DNA from: Mycobacteriaceae bacterium | GTDB lineage: Bacteria; Actinomycetota; Actinomycetes; Mycobacteriales; Mycobacteriaceae | DNA length: 64,000 nt | Direction of reading: 5' to 3' | Assembly: GCA_029977845.1 (NCBI GenBank) | Contig: JAPOKC010000005.1 | Span: 1 to 64,000, forward strand | In this document: positions 34,811 to 43,341 of the stretch, piece by piece | Numbering within the stretch: position 1 is the first letter of the stretch | Layout of the letters: every line of letters starts with the position of its first letter | Translations under genes and position numbers: made by a program | The notes under the pieces: generated by a model | Database searches by the model: none | What the model saw: only the letters and a program-made list of their open reading frames with translations | Told to the model about the DNA's origin: nothing

Positions 34811-35970
34811 TGACCGAGTCGATCCGCACCGAGGTCCGGCAATGGCTGGCCGAGAACTGGGAACCCGGACTGGACCGCCGCGAATGGGCCCAACGGGTCT
34901 TCGATGCCGGCTGGTCGGCTCCGGGTTGGGAACCACAGTGGGGTGGCCGGGGTCTCAGCGACGCCGAATCCCGCGCCGTGGCACACGAGTTCGCCGCAGT
35001 CGGCGCCCGCGGCACCGGTATGGACCGCTCGGATCTACTGGCCTGCACCGTTCACGATCTCGGCACCGATGAGCAGAAGCAACGGCTGATCCCACCCTCG
35101 GTTCGGGCCGAGACACGGTGGTGTCTGCTCTACAGCGAGCCCGGCGCCGGTTCCGATCTGGCGGGCTTGCGCACCCGTGCCGAGCGTGACGGGGATGATT
35201 GGATCGTCAACGGGCAGAAGGTCTGGACGTCCTTCGCCAAGACCGCGGACTACGGCCTGCTGATCGCCCGCACGGACCGGGACGTGCCCAAACACAAGGG
35301 CATCAGTTTCTTCATCTTCCCGATGCGCCAGCCCGGTGTCGAGATCCGGCCGATTCATCAGATCACCGGCGAGTCGGAGTTCAACGAGGTGTTCATCACC
35401 GACGCCCGGGTTCCGCACGCCAACCTGATCGGCGAACCCGGCGGCGGGTGGGCGGTGCTGCAACTCGCCCTCGCCTACGAGCGCAGGCTGATGGGCGATC
35501 TGGCACGCACCTCGCGGAGTGCCGGTGAATTAACCCCGGACAAAGACAGCATGATCGCCATGGCGCGTTCGGCGGGAAGGCTGTCCGACGCGTTCATCCG
35601 TCAGGAGATCGCCCGGGTCGAGGAATACGCAGCGGTCAACCGCTGGAACACCCGGCGCGCCAAGGCCACCCGTGACCGCGCCGAAGCAGCGACTTTGCTG
35701 GCACTGGGCAAGATCGCGATGTCGCGGATTCTGCACGAGACCGCTCGCGTGCAGACGGCGGTTATCGGGCCGGAGTCGATGCTCGCCGGTTCGGACAACC
35801 CGGTCGGCGACGCCGTGACTTTCCGGACACTCAACGCCTACTTCACCTCGATCGGCGGTGGCACCGATCAGATCCAGCGCAATATCGTCGGCGAGCGCGT
35901 ACTGGGACTGCCCAGGGAACCGGAACCCTTCAAGGACACTCCGTTCCGGGACCTGCCCGGCGGGAGCTGA
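34810..35970 (+). CDS. Acyl-CoA dehydrogenase, large subunit-like (pair 2)
   Basis: 386-residue acyl-CoA dehydrogenase with flavin motif YSEPGAGSDLAG and QKVWTSFA. At the C-terminus TSIGGGTDQIQR replaces YEGT, so the MCAD-type Glu is absent, while LALAYERRLMG offers a helix-G Glu. The pattern is the same as in pair 1. The ATG overlaps the previous stop. Its own stop is one base from the stop of the convergent carboxylesterase. FadE26/27- or FadE28/29-like heterotetramer formation is inference. Confidence 0.9.
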   Translation: MTESIRTEVRQWLAENWEPGLDRREWAQRVFDAGWSAPGWEPQWGGRGLSDAESRAVAHEFAAVGARGTGMDRSDLLACTVHDLGTDEQKQRLIPPSVRAETRWCLLYSEPGAGSDLAGLRTRAERDGDDWIVNGQKVWTSFAKTADYGLLIARTDRDVPKHKGISFFIFPMRQPGVEIRPIHQITGESEFNEVFITDARVPHANLIGEPGGGWAVLQLALAYERRLMGDLARTSRSAGELTPDKDSMIAMARSAGRLSDAFIRQEIARVEEYAAVNRWNTRRAKATRDRAEAATLLALGKIAMSRILHETARVQTAVIGPESMLAGSDNPVGDAVTFRTLNAYFTSIGGGTDQIQRNIVGERVLGLPREPEPFKDTPFRDLPGGS

Positions 35971-35971
35971 G

Positions 35972-37516
35972 TCAGCGGAAGTTGAGAACTTCCTCGCCCC
36001 AGGCCAGCCGTCGATTCCTGTTGAGGTCGTAAACGATTCGGTCCTGATCGTTGATGAGCAGACAGGGCCGGTCGGTCAGCTGGTAGGGCATCCATTCCGG
36101 TTCGCCCGGCAACCCGATCGGCTTGGTGTGGGTGGCGAAGTTGACCCACCTGGTCCGCATCCGCTTGGAGACGGCCTTCGCCGACTTCGCGCCGCCGAGC
36201 CTCAGAGAAGGATCACTCGCGACACCGAGATTGCCCCACACGTAACCGAGTTCCATCGCGTGGGCGGCGCCGACCAGAAGCAGCTTGAGGAAGGGCGTTG
36301 AGAAGTCGAATCGGTACAGGTAGACCGGAGCCACCCCGCAATGTCCCTCCGCGAACCACACCGAGGGCATCCGGAACCCGACATCGCTAGCGATGCTCAA
36401 TCCCTTCGCGCTGCCACGCTTTCGGGAATACGCGCTGTCGAGTTGCGCCTCGGTGGGCAGCTGCAAGTCCGGCTGCTCGGCGGCGATCTGGTCGAACATA
36501 GACGTGATCGCACGCGGGGTATAGGGCATCAGCGGGGATCGCATCAACCGGAAAAGGTTGGCCTCATCCTTGTTCGTCCCGATGATCAGCGGCACGGGGA
36601 GCGTCTTTCCCTCCCGGGCCGCCTTGACGGGATAGTCGGTGAGCAGATCGCCGTCGACGATCGGAACGAAGGCGATCGTTCCAGGATGACGGACCGGCAC
36701 TTCATCGAAGAGCTTCTTGGTCGCAGTGATCAGCTTCTCAACCGGAACCTGACGAAGCTGATCCGCTTCCGAAGCGGCCAGCCCCACCTCACCGAGCATC
36801 TGTTCGGCCACCCGCTGGCCTCGCTCCTGGTCGTAAACCGATGTCGCAGGCGAGCTTTGGGCGATCGCACCGGCGAACAGGCCATCGGCGGCCGGCACCG
36901 ACAGCAGCGAGGTGACGAGGCCTGCGCCCGCCGACTCACCGAAGAGGGTGACCCGCTGCGGATCACCCCCGAATGCGGCGATGTTGTCCTGTACCCATCG
37001 CAGGGCGAGCAGCACATCGCGCATGCCGACATTGGAGTCAAACTTGCGACCCTTCCGGCTGAATCCGGACATGTCCAGGAATCCGAAGGCTCCGACCCGG
37101 TAGTTCAGTGTCACGACCACCACGTCGCCACTGCGGGCCAACCGGGTTCCGTCGTAGAGCGGCTGACTCCCGGAACCAAGAACGTAGGCGCCGCCGTGCA
37201 ACCACACCATGACGGGCTTTCCGGCTCCGGGTTCAGTGCCCGCACGCGTCCACACGTTGAGGCTCAGACAGTCCTCACCCTGCTCCGCGCCGAGATCGAG
37301 CGGAATACCCGGCAGCGGCGGCTGCGGGCAGGCCAAGCCGAACTCGGTGGCGTCCGCCACCTCGGTCCACTTATCCGGCGGCTCCGGCGCGCAGAATCGC
37401 AACGCCCCGACCGGCGGCTTCGCGTAACGGATGCCCTTGAACACATTGACCCGGCCATCACTGCTGCCCCGTACCGGACCGTGCACGGTGTCGACGACAA
37501 GTGTGTCGATCGCCAT
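35972..37516 (-). CDS. Type-B carboxylesterase
   Basis: 514-residue carboxylesterase of the alpha/beta fold. The N-terminal GIRYAKPPVG and EDCLSLNVW motifs, nucleophile Ser in FGESAGAGL, acid in GTNKDEANLF and His in AHAMELGYVWGN give a full triad. There is no signal peptide, so it is probably cytosolic. The ATG at 37516 follows a purine-rich stretch about 12 bases upstream, and a minus-strand -10 TATTCT lies at 37541-37546. Broad ester specificity is usual; the native substrate is unknown. Confidence 0.92.
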   Translation of the reverse strand: MAIDTLVVDTVHGPVRGSSDGRVNVFKGIRYAKPPVGALRFCAPEPPDKWTEVADATEFGLACPQPPLPGIPLDLGAEQGEDCLSLNVWTRAGTEPGAGKPVMVWLHGGAYVLGSGSQPLYDGTRLARSGDVVVVTLNYRVGAFGFLDMSGFSRKGRKFDSNVGMRDVLLALRWVQDNIAAFGGDPQRVTLFGESAGAGLVTSLLSVPAADGLFAGAIAQSSPATSVYDQERGQRVAEQMLGEVGLAASEADQLRQVPVEKLITATKKLFDEVPVRHPGTIAFVPIVDGDLLTDYPVKAAREGKTLPVPLIIGTNKDEANLFRLMRSPLMPYTPRAITSMFDQIAAEQPDLQLPTEAQLDSAYSRKRGSAKGLSIASDVGFRMPSVWFAEGHCGVAPVYLYRFDFSTPFLKLLLVGAAHAMELGYVWGNLGVASDPSLRLGGAKSAKAVSKRMRTRWVNFATHTKPIGLPGEPEWMPYQLTDRPCLLINDQDRIVYDLNRNRRLAWGEEVLNFR

Positions 37517-37589
37517 AGTTATCGCGTCCCTTCCTCTTCCAGAATACCGGCGCAGGAGGGGAATTCGGACGCGGCCAGCAAAGCGTCGG

Positions 37590-38564
37590 TTAGAAAAGCA
37601 AAGCGCTGAACCGCCAGTCCAGCACCGGCCGATCGTCACCACCGCCACCAGCCGCGCTGACCTGCGATCGCAACGACAACACACCGCCACGCCGGCCCGG
37701 CAACGACTCGGCGCCCTCGATACGCAGTTCGCTGAAGAGGGTGTCGCCCTCGTACACCGGACCGAGGTGGTCGCACGACCGCCATCCGAGCACGGTCACC
37801 AGGTTCGGCAACAGCCGGCTCGTCTGGGCGAGTGCCAGTCCGATGGTGTGGCCGCCGTATACGAGCCGCCGGCCGCCGCCCACCCGCGCGTCGTGATGGG
37901 TGGCGGCGATGTTCAAGGTCAGCCTTGCCAGTTCGGGAGCCGAACTGACGACGTCGCCGGTACTGTGCAGAACCGAACCGACGAGGCCGGGGCCGAAGTG
38001 CGGGCCGGGTACCCGCTGCCGGAAGGCATCGGCATTCCAGTGCACGGTGGGATCGGCCACAGGCGCGTCCGCGCCGATCGCAGTCAGGTCGTCGGCATGG
38101 CCGGTCGCAATCGCATCGGAACTCAGCGGGAGCATGGCGCATCGGTGGAAGTCCAGGACCAGCCGGCCCACCTGGTCGATCGTGGTCATCCGCAACGCGG
38201 CCAGACCGGTCGCAGAACTGTTGTTCTGCTTCAAGCCCACGACTTCGGTCCGGGTGAACAGCGTGTCACCGATCACCGGGAACCGGTGGAACGTCAGACC
38301 GCGATAGAACAGGTTCGCCCGCACCCGCTGGGTGACCAGGGTGGACTGTCCGATCGCCACATCGCAGACCAGCGCCGGATGGGCCATCGCCCCCGGCACC
38401 CCGGTGACGGCATGCGCGAGTTCACCGTCCAGCGCCAGCCGTAACCGGTCGCCGAGGATCGCCTGGTGGGTGGCGGCGGCGCCGGAGGTCAGGGTCATCG
38501 AAGGCGCCCAGTCGAATACCTGACCGACGACCAGGTCGTCGAAATATGGGCCGGAGGGGGTCAC
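37590..38564 (-). CDS. Double-hotdog MaoC-like protein (Rv0216-like)
   Basis: 324-residue protein with two MaoC-like hotdog halves, like Rv0216 (about 337 residues). The sequence begins TPSGPYFDDLVVGQVFDWAP, a typical MaoC opening. Hydratase-2 catalytic residues are not obvious, as noted for Rv0216, so activity is uncertain. The GTG at 38564 is chosen because it lies 6 bases after a minus-strand -10, TACGTT. It is divergent from fadE3 with only 12 bases between the start codons. Confidence 0.85.
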   Translation of the reverse strand: MTPSGPYFDDLVVGQVFDWAPSMTLTSGAAATHQAILGDRLRLALDGELAHAVTGVPGAMAHPALVCDVAIGQSTLVTQRVRANLFYRGLTFHRFPVIGDTLFTRTEVVGLKQNNSSATGLAALRMTTIDQVGRLVLDFHRCAMLPLSSDAIATGHADDLTAIGADAPVADPTVHWNADAFRQRVPGPHFGPGLVGSVLHSTGDVVSSAPELARLTLNIAATHHDARVGGGRRLVYGGHTIGLALAQTSRLLPNLVTVLGWRSCDHLGPVYEGDTLFSELRIEGAESLPGRRGGVLSLRSQVSAAGGGGDDRPVLDWRFSALLF

Positions 38565-38576
38565 TATGACAACGTA
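38565..38576. promoter_or_regulatory. 12-bp divergent promoter region of the Rv0216-like gene and fadE3
   Basis: The gap TATGACAACGTA is filled by a plus-strand -10-like TATGAC (38565-38570) and a minus-strand -10 TACGTT (38571-38576). Each ends 6 bases from the opposite start codon. The -35 of each promoter would lie inside the other gene. Confidence 0.5.
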
Positions 38577-39737
38577 ATGCCCATGCCGGAACTCAACGAC
38601 GAAGAAGCGCTCCTGGTGGCGACCGTGCGGTCGTTCGTGGACCGCGAGGTCAAACCGTCGGTGCGCGACATCGAACACGCCAACGCCTACCCGGATGCGT
38701 GGATCGAGCAGATGAAACGAATCGGCATCTTCGGCCTGGCGATCAGCGAGCAGCACGGCGGATCGCCGGTCTCGATGCCGTGCTACGTCGAGGTGACCGA
38801 GCAACTGGCCCGCGGCTGGATGAGTCTGGCCGGCGCGATGGGCGGTCATACCGTGGTGGCCAAACTGCTGGAGACCTTCGGCACCGACGGCCAGAAACAG
38901 CGCTATCTACCGGCAATGGCCACCGGCGAACTGCGCGCCACCATGGCGCTCACCGAACCGGGCGGCGGATCCGATCTGCAGAACATGACCACGACGGCTC
39001 GCCGGGACGGCGACGACCTGGTGATCAACGGCGCGAAAACCTGGATCAGCAACGCGCGCCGATCCGGCCTGATAGCCCTGCTGTGCAAGACCGATCCGCA
39101 GGCACAGCCGCGTCATGCCGGGATCTCGGTGCTGCTGATCGAGTCGCCGGTTGCCGGCCTGGAGATCTCCCGCGACCTGCCCAAGCTCGGCTACAAGGGC
39201 GTCGAATCCTGCGAGCTCGTCTTCACCGACTGCCGGGTGCCGGCCACCGCGGTGCTTGGCGGCGAACCGGGTAGGGGATTCGCCCAGATGATGAAAGGGC
39301 TTGAGACAGGGCGCATTCAGGTGGCCGCCAGGGCACTGGGAGTGGCGACGGCCGCGTTGGAGGACGCGCTCTCCTACGCGCAGACCCGGGAGAGTTTCGG
39401 TCAGCCGATCTGGCGACATCAGTCGATCGGCAATTACCTGGCCGATATGGCCACCAAGCTCACCGCGGCCCGCCAGTTGACCCGCTATGCCGCCGAACGT
39501 TACGACAGCGGCCAGCGTTGCGATATGGAAGCGGGCATGGCCAAGCTCTTCTCCTCCGAGACGGCGATGGAGATCGCGCTGAACGCCGTGCGGATCCATG
39601 GCGGCTACGGCTACTCCACCGAGTATGACGCCGAACGGTACTTCCGGGATGCCCCGCTGATGATCGTCGGAGAGGGCACCAACGAGATCCAGCGCAATGT
39701 CATTGCGTCCCAACTGGTGTCACGCGGTGGGATCTGA
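38577..39737 (+). CDS. fadE3: Acyl-CoA dehydrogenase FadE3
   Basis: 386-residue classical acyl-CoA dehydrogenase. The flavin motif MALTEPGGGSDLQN and the terminal catalytic Glu in VGEGTNEIQRNVI are both present, in contrast to the paired enzymes upstream. It should work as a homotetramer in beta-oxidation with an electron-transfer flavoprotein. The ATG at 38577 is 6 bases after a -10-like TATGAC; the ATG at 38583 is possible. Position matches Rv0215c. It ends 2 bases before the stop of a convergent acyltransferase. Confidence 0.93.
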   Translation: MPMPELNDEEALLVATVRSFVDREVKPSVRDIEHANAYPDAWIEQMKRIGIFGLAISEQHGGSPVSMPCYVEVTEQLARGWMSLAGAMGGHTVVAKLLETFGTDGQKQRYLPAMATGELRATMALTEPGGGSDLQNMTTTARRDGDDLVINGAKTWISNARRSGLIALLCKTDPQAQPRHAGISVLLIESPVAGLEISRDLPKLGYKGVESCELVFTDCRVPATAVLGGEPGRGFAQMMKGLETGRIQVAARALGVATAALEDALSYAQTRESFGQPIWRHQSIGNYLADMATKLTAARQLTRYAAERYDSGQRCDMEAGMAKLFSSETAMEIALNAVRIHGGYGYSTEYDAERYFRDAPLMIVGEGTNEIQRNVIASQLVSRGGI

Positions 39738-39739
39738 AG

Positions 39740-40546
39740 TCAGCCGATGATCGGAAACCGTCGCTGCTTGGCCAACCGGTCCAGAGCGGTCTGCATCGCC
39801 GCGCGCACGTGTGCGTCGACCTCGTCGATATCGGGGTCCTCTCCGAACATCGCGGTGATGTGGACGGGCTCGAGTACTTCGAAGATGATCTTCGACGGCA
39901 GCGGGAAATTCGCCGGGATGGTCGAGGTCAAACCAAACGGGAAACCGATCCCCAACGGCACGATATCCATCCGGATCCTGTGCAGGCCAAGGGCTTTGGC
40001 TATCCGACTACCACGGCCGAGGAAGAGTTGGGTTTCCTGCCCGCCAATGGACACCACCGGGACCAGCGGGACGTCAGCGGCGATGGCAGCGCGCACGTAG
40101 CCCTTGCGTCCATTGAAGTCGATGGTGTTCTGTTCGAATGTCGAGCGGTAGGAGTCGTAATCGCCGCCCGGGAACACCAGCACCACGCCACCGGAGCGCA
40201 GCGCCTTGGCAGCGTTGTCCTGGCTGGCTCCGATGACGCCGATCCGACGCAGCCAACCGGCCAGCGGCGATTTGAACAGTCCGTAGTGCCCCAACGTGTA
40301 CAGCCGGCGGGCGTACCCCAACGCCTCGTAAAAAGCCGGACCGAAGACCGCGACGTCAGGGGTGAAGGCGCCACCGGAATGGTTGGAGACCATCAGCACA
40401 CCGCCTTCGGTCGGAACGTTGTCCAAACCCCGCACCTCGGCCCGGAACCAGAACTTTGCGAACGCGCCGAGTCCCTTGATGGCCTTGTCGATCGAACTCG
40501 GATCCCACTCGGCGAGTTCCGATTCGTCGAAGTCCCCTGCAGCCAT
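39740..40546 (-). CDS. PlsC-type lysophospholipid acyltransferase family protein
   Basis: 268-residue acyltransferase related to the glycerolipid PlsC/DGAT group. The catalytic block reads SNHSGGAFTPD, a His and Asp spaced more widely than the standard HX4D, as in a mycobacterial subgroup. A later VFPGGDYDS fits the glycerol-phosphate-binding motif. No clear membrane helix. The ATG at 40546 is 7 bases after a minus-strand -10, TACGTT (40554-40559). A longer frame upstream runs through the promoter region and is rejected. Confidence 0.87.
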   Translation of the reverse strand: MAAGDFDESELAEWDPSSIDKAIKGLGAFAKFWFRAEVRGLDNVPTEGGVLMVSNHSGGAFTPDVAVFGPAFYEALGYARRLYTLGHYGLFKSPLAGWLRRIGVIGASQDNAAKALRSGGVVLVFPGGDYDSYRSTFEQNTIDFNGRKGYVRAAIAADVPLVPVVSIGGQETQLFLGRGSRIAKALGLHRIRMDIVPLGIGFPFGLTSTIPANFPLPSKIIFEVLEPVHITAMFGEDPDIDEVDAHVRAAMQTALDRLAKQRRFPIIG

Positions 40547-40553
40547 GGCGCAG

Positions 40554-40617
40554 AACGTAACGCTGTGACGACGGTCACATAGGGTTTTCGCCGGGAAAAC
40601 CCTTCTCGCGCTACCGT
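40554..40617. promoter_or_regulatory. Divergent promoters with CRP-type site and a second palindrome
   Basis: TGTGA-N6-TCACA (40564-40579) matches the CRP/Cmr consensus exactly. Next to it, AGGGTTTTC-N5-GAAAACCCT (40581-40603) is a perfect 9-base inverted repeat. The minus-strand -10 TACGTT (40554-40559) serves the acyltransferase; the plus-strand -10 TACCGT (40612-40617) is 5 bases before the ATG at 40623. The CRP site is centred near -25 of the acyltransferase start and near -51 of the hydrolase start. Confidence 0.65.
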
Positions 40618-40622
40618 CGGGT

Positions 40623-41807
40623 ATGGCCGCACCCATGCCCGGCGACAGTCGACCGCGTCGGCTCGCCAAGCCGGGCGACGTGGCCATCCCGTTCGTCCGA
40701 GCCCGGGAGTTCCTCGACCAGAGGGCCCCCGGCAGCGATCACCCCGGCGAGCTTCCCATCGCGCGTCCGACCATCGCGGTGGCCCGGCAGGTCTTCCACG
40801 ACGAACTGGTTCTGCTCGGCATGCGGATGTTCATGCCGGTCGGCGAGCACGGGGCCGTGGAGCGTGTCGACCGTGAGGTCACCGAGGCGCTGGAGTTCTA
40901 CGGCGAGCGCGGCTGGCTCGACGACCCAGCCGGTTACTTCACCGGACCGCCGGCCCTGACCGGTGTAGCGGCGGCACCGATGACAATCCGCGGTCAGGCA
41001 CTGCAACGGATCATCTTCGACAGCGGCTACCAACCGCATACCGGTGAACCCGGGGCTCAGCGCTGGCAGGGATACACCGCGAACCGGCGCGAGCACGCAC
41101 TGCTGCTGAGGCACCATCAACCTCGTCCCTGGGTGGTGTGCGTGCACGGGGCGATGATGGGCCGGGGCTCGGTGGATCTGCGGCTGTTCCGGGCCCGTCA
41201 CCTGCATGAGGACCTCGGGCTCAACGTCGTACTACCGGTACTTCCACTGCACGGTCCGCGCAAGAACAAGGGCGCGGCCTTTCCGGGGCAGGACCTCCTC
41301 GACGACGTTCATGCCGCGGCGCAGGCGGTGTGGGACATCCGGCGGCTCATCTCCTGGATCCGCACTCAGGAACCCGGCGCGAAGATCGGTCTGAACGGGA
41401 TGTCGCTGGGTGGTTACGTCTCGTCGCTGGTTGCCAGCGTTGAGGACGGGCTCACCTGTGCGGTGCTGGGTGTCCCGGTGGCGGATCTGATCGCGGTTCT
41501 CGGCGGCCACGGCGGGTTGCGCGACGACGATCCGCGCAAGCACACCCTGCAACGGGCCTTACCGCTGGGCAGGATGGTCTCACCGCTGTCACTGACCCCG
41601 AAGGTGCCGATGCGGGGAAGATTCATCTACGGCGGACTGGCCGACCGGCTGGTGAACCCGCGGGATCAGGTCCTGCGATTGTGGGAGCACTGGGGCAAAC
41701 CGGAGGTGCACTGGTACGCAGGCGCGCACACCGGGTTCTTCAGATCCCGGCCGGTACAGAATTTCGTTGACACGGCCCTGTTGCAGTCGGGACTTTTCGA
41801 CGAGTAG
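40623..41807 (+). CDS. Alpha/beta hydrolase (paralogue of the gene at 4486)
   Basis: 394-residue alpha/beta hydrolase with a canonical nucleophile elbow GMSLGG (Ser261), the HGAMMGR loop and the C-terminal AGAHTGFF His. It aligns over most of its length with the protein at 4486-5691, though the N-terminal 50 residues differ. The ATG at 40623 lies 5 bases after a -10, so the mRNA is probably leaderless and possibly cAMP-controlled through the upstream CRP-type site. Substrate unknown. Confidence 0.86.
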   Translation: MAAPMPGDSRPRRLAKPGDVAIPFVRAREFLDQRAPGSDHPGELPIARPTIAVARQVFHDELVLLGMRMFMPVGEHGAVERVDREVTEALEFYGERGWLDDPAGYFTGPPALTGVAAAPMTIRGQALQRIIFDSGYQPHTGEPGAQRWQGYTANRREHALLLRHHQPRPWVVCVHGAMMGRGSVDLRLFRARHLHEDLGLNVVLPVLPLHGPRKNKGAAFPGQDLLDDVHAAAQAVWDIRRLISWIRTQEPGAKIGLNGMSLGGYVSSLVASVEDGLTCAVLGVPVADLIAVLGGHGGLRDDDPRKHTLQRALPLGRMVSPLSLTPKVPMRGRFIYGGLADRLVNPRDQVLRLWEHWGKPEVHWYAGAHTGFFRSRPVQNFVDTALLQSGLFDE

Positions 41808-41810
41808 CCG

Positions 41811-43337
41811 TTATGGCGCAGAGTACTTCGCGATGAGGCCCTGCTTGTAGAGCTTGCCGGTGTCGGTGCGCGGCAGGGACTCCTCGAAGGAGATCGAGCG
41901 GGGACACTTGTAGTGCGCAAGGCGTTCCCGCAGCCATGTCGACAGCTCCTCGGCGAATTCTTCGCCGGCCTCGTTGTGGTCGACGAGCTGCACCACCGCC
42001 TTGACCGACTGGCCCATCTCCTCATCCGGGATGCCGAACACCGCGGCATCCATCACCCGCGGGTGAGTGACGAGCATGTTCTCCGCTTCCTGCGGGTAGA
42101 TATTGACTCCGCCGGAGATGATCATGTGGTGGCGGCGGTCGGTGAGGTAGAGATAACCCTCGTCGTCGAGGTAACCGATGTCGCCGACGGTGCGCCACCC
42201 CTGCCTGCTCATCGAGGCAGCGGTCTTCTCCGGATCGTTGAGATACTCGAAGGTCGTTGCGCTCTCGAAGTAGATCTCGCCGGCTTCGCCGGCAGGAAGT
42301 TCATTTCCGTCCTCGTCGAGGATGTGGATGCCGCCGACCAGGACCCGGCCCACCGATCCGGGATGCGCCAGCCAATCCTCGGCCGTGATGAGCGTCGAAC
42401 CGTGCGCCTCCGACGAGGCGTAGTACTCGTCGACGATCGGTCCCCACCACTGCATCATCTGCTTCTTGATCTCCACCGGGCATGGTGCGGCTGCGTGCAT
42501 GACCCGCTTGAGACTCGACACGTCGTAGGAATCGCGAACGCTCTCCGGCAGTTTGAGCATCCGGGTGAACATCACCGGGACGAACTGCCCGTGAGTGACA
42601 CGATGTCGCGCGATGGCGTCCAAGGTGCCCTCGGCGTCGAACTTCTCCATCACCACGACCGGGATACCGGCGGCCTGAAACGTCATCGACCAGACCGAGG
42701 GCGCGGTGTGGTAGAGCGGCGCGGGGCTCAGGTAGACCCCGTCGGGGTCCGCCCAGAACGACACCAGAGCCGTCATGAGTCCCGGTGCCACCGCCGGTGA
42801 CAGGTGGGGCAGTTCCCTTTTGATGCCCTTGGGCCGTCCGGTGGTGCCCGACGAGTACTGCAGCAGGTCGCCCTCGATCTCGTCGGCGATCGGCGTGGTC
42901 GGCTGGCCGGCGACGCAATCCGGGTAGCTCAGCCAGCCTTCGAGGGCGCCGTTGGTGACGATCAGCAGATCCGGCAGACCGTTGGGCAGGTGCTCGCTCA
43001 GTTCGGTCAGAACAGGGCTCAGTGCGGCCGAGCCGATGATGGCCTTGGCCGAACTGTTGTCGATGATGTACGCGGCCTCGGCGGCGGTCAGGTGGCTGTT
43101 GATCGGGACGTAGTACAAACCCGAACGCCGAGCCGCCCACATCACCATGTGGTAGTGCTCATTGTTCTCCATCAGGATGGCGATGGCATCGCCCTCGCGC
43201 AGGCCGTGCGACCGGAACAGATGGGCCAACTGGTTCGCCCGCGCCTCGAGATCGCCGAAGGTGACGACCGTCCCCGACGGATACATGATGACGGCGGGCT
43301 TGTCCGGAGTCGCCTCCGAATGCTCGCGGATCTGCAT
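41811..43337 (-). CDS. fadD4: Acyl-CoA synthetase FadD4
   Basis: 508-residue ANL-type ligase that activates fatty acids. Motifs: YSSGTTGRPKG (phosphate loop), YYASSEAHG, GDIGYLDDEGYLYLTDRRHHM and the C-terminal Lys in PRTDTGKLYK. Position fits Rv0214. The ATG at 43337 lies 4 bases after the pckA stop on the same strand, and no separate promoter is visible, so it is probably expressed with pckA. An upstream in-frame ATG lies inside pckA and is rejected. Confidence 0.92.
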   Translation of the reverse strand: MQIREHSEATPDKPAVIMYPSGTVVTFGDLEARANQLAHLFRSHGLREGDAIAILMENNEHYHMVMWAARRSGLYYVPINSHLTAAEAAYIIDNSSAKAIIGSAALSPVLTELSEHLPNGLPDLLIVTNGALEGWLSYPDCVAGQPTTPIADEIEGDLLQYSSGTTGRPKGIKRELPHLSPAVAPGLMTALVSFWADPDGVYLSPAPLYHTAPSVWSMTFQAAGIPVVVMEKFDAEGTLDAIARHRVTHGQFVPVMFTRMLKLPESVRDSYDVSSLKRVMHAAAPCPVEIKKQMMQWWGPIVDEYYASSEAHGSTLITAEDWLAHPGSVGRVLVGGIHILDEDGNELPAGEAGEIYFESATTFEYLNDPEKTAASMSRQGWRTVGDIGYLDDEGYLYLTDRRHHMIISGGVNIYPQEAENMLVTHPRVMDAAVFGIPDEEMGQSVKAVVQLVDHNEAGEEFAEELSTWLRERLAHYKCPRSISFEESLPRTDTGKLYKQGLIAKYSAP

Positions 43338-43341
43338 ACAG

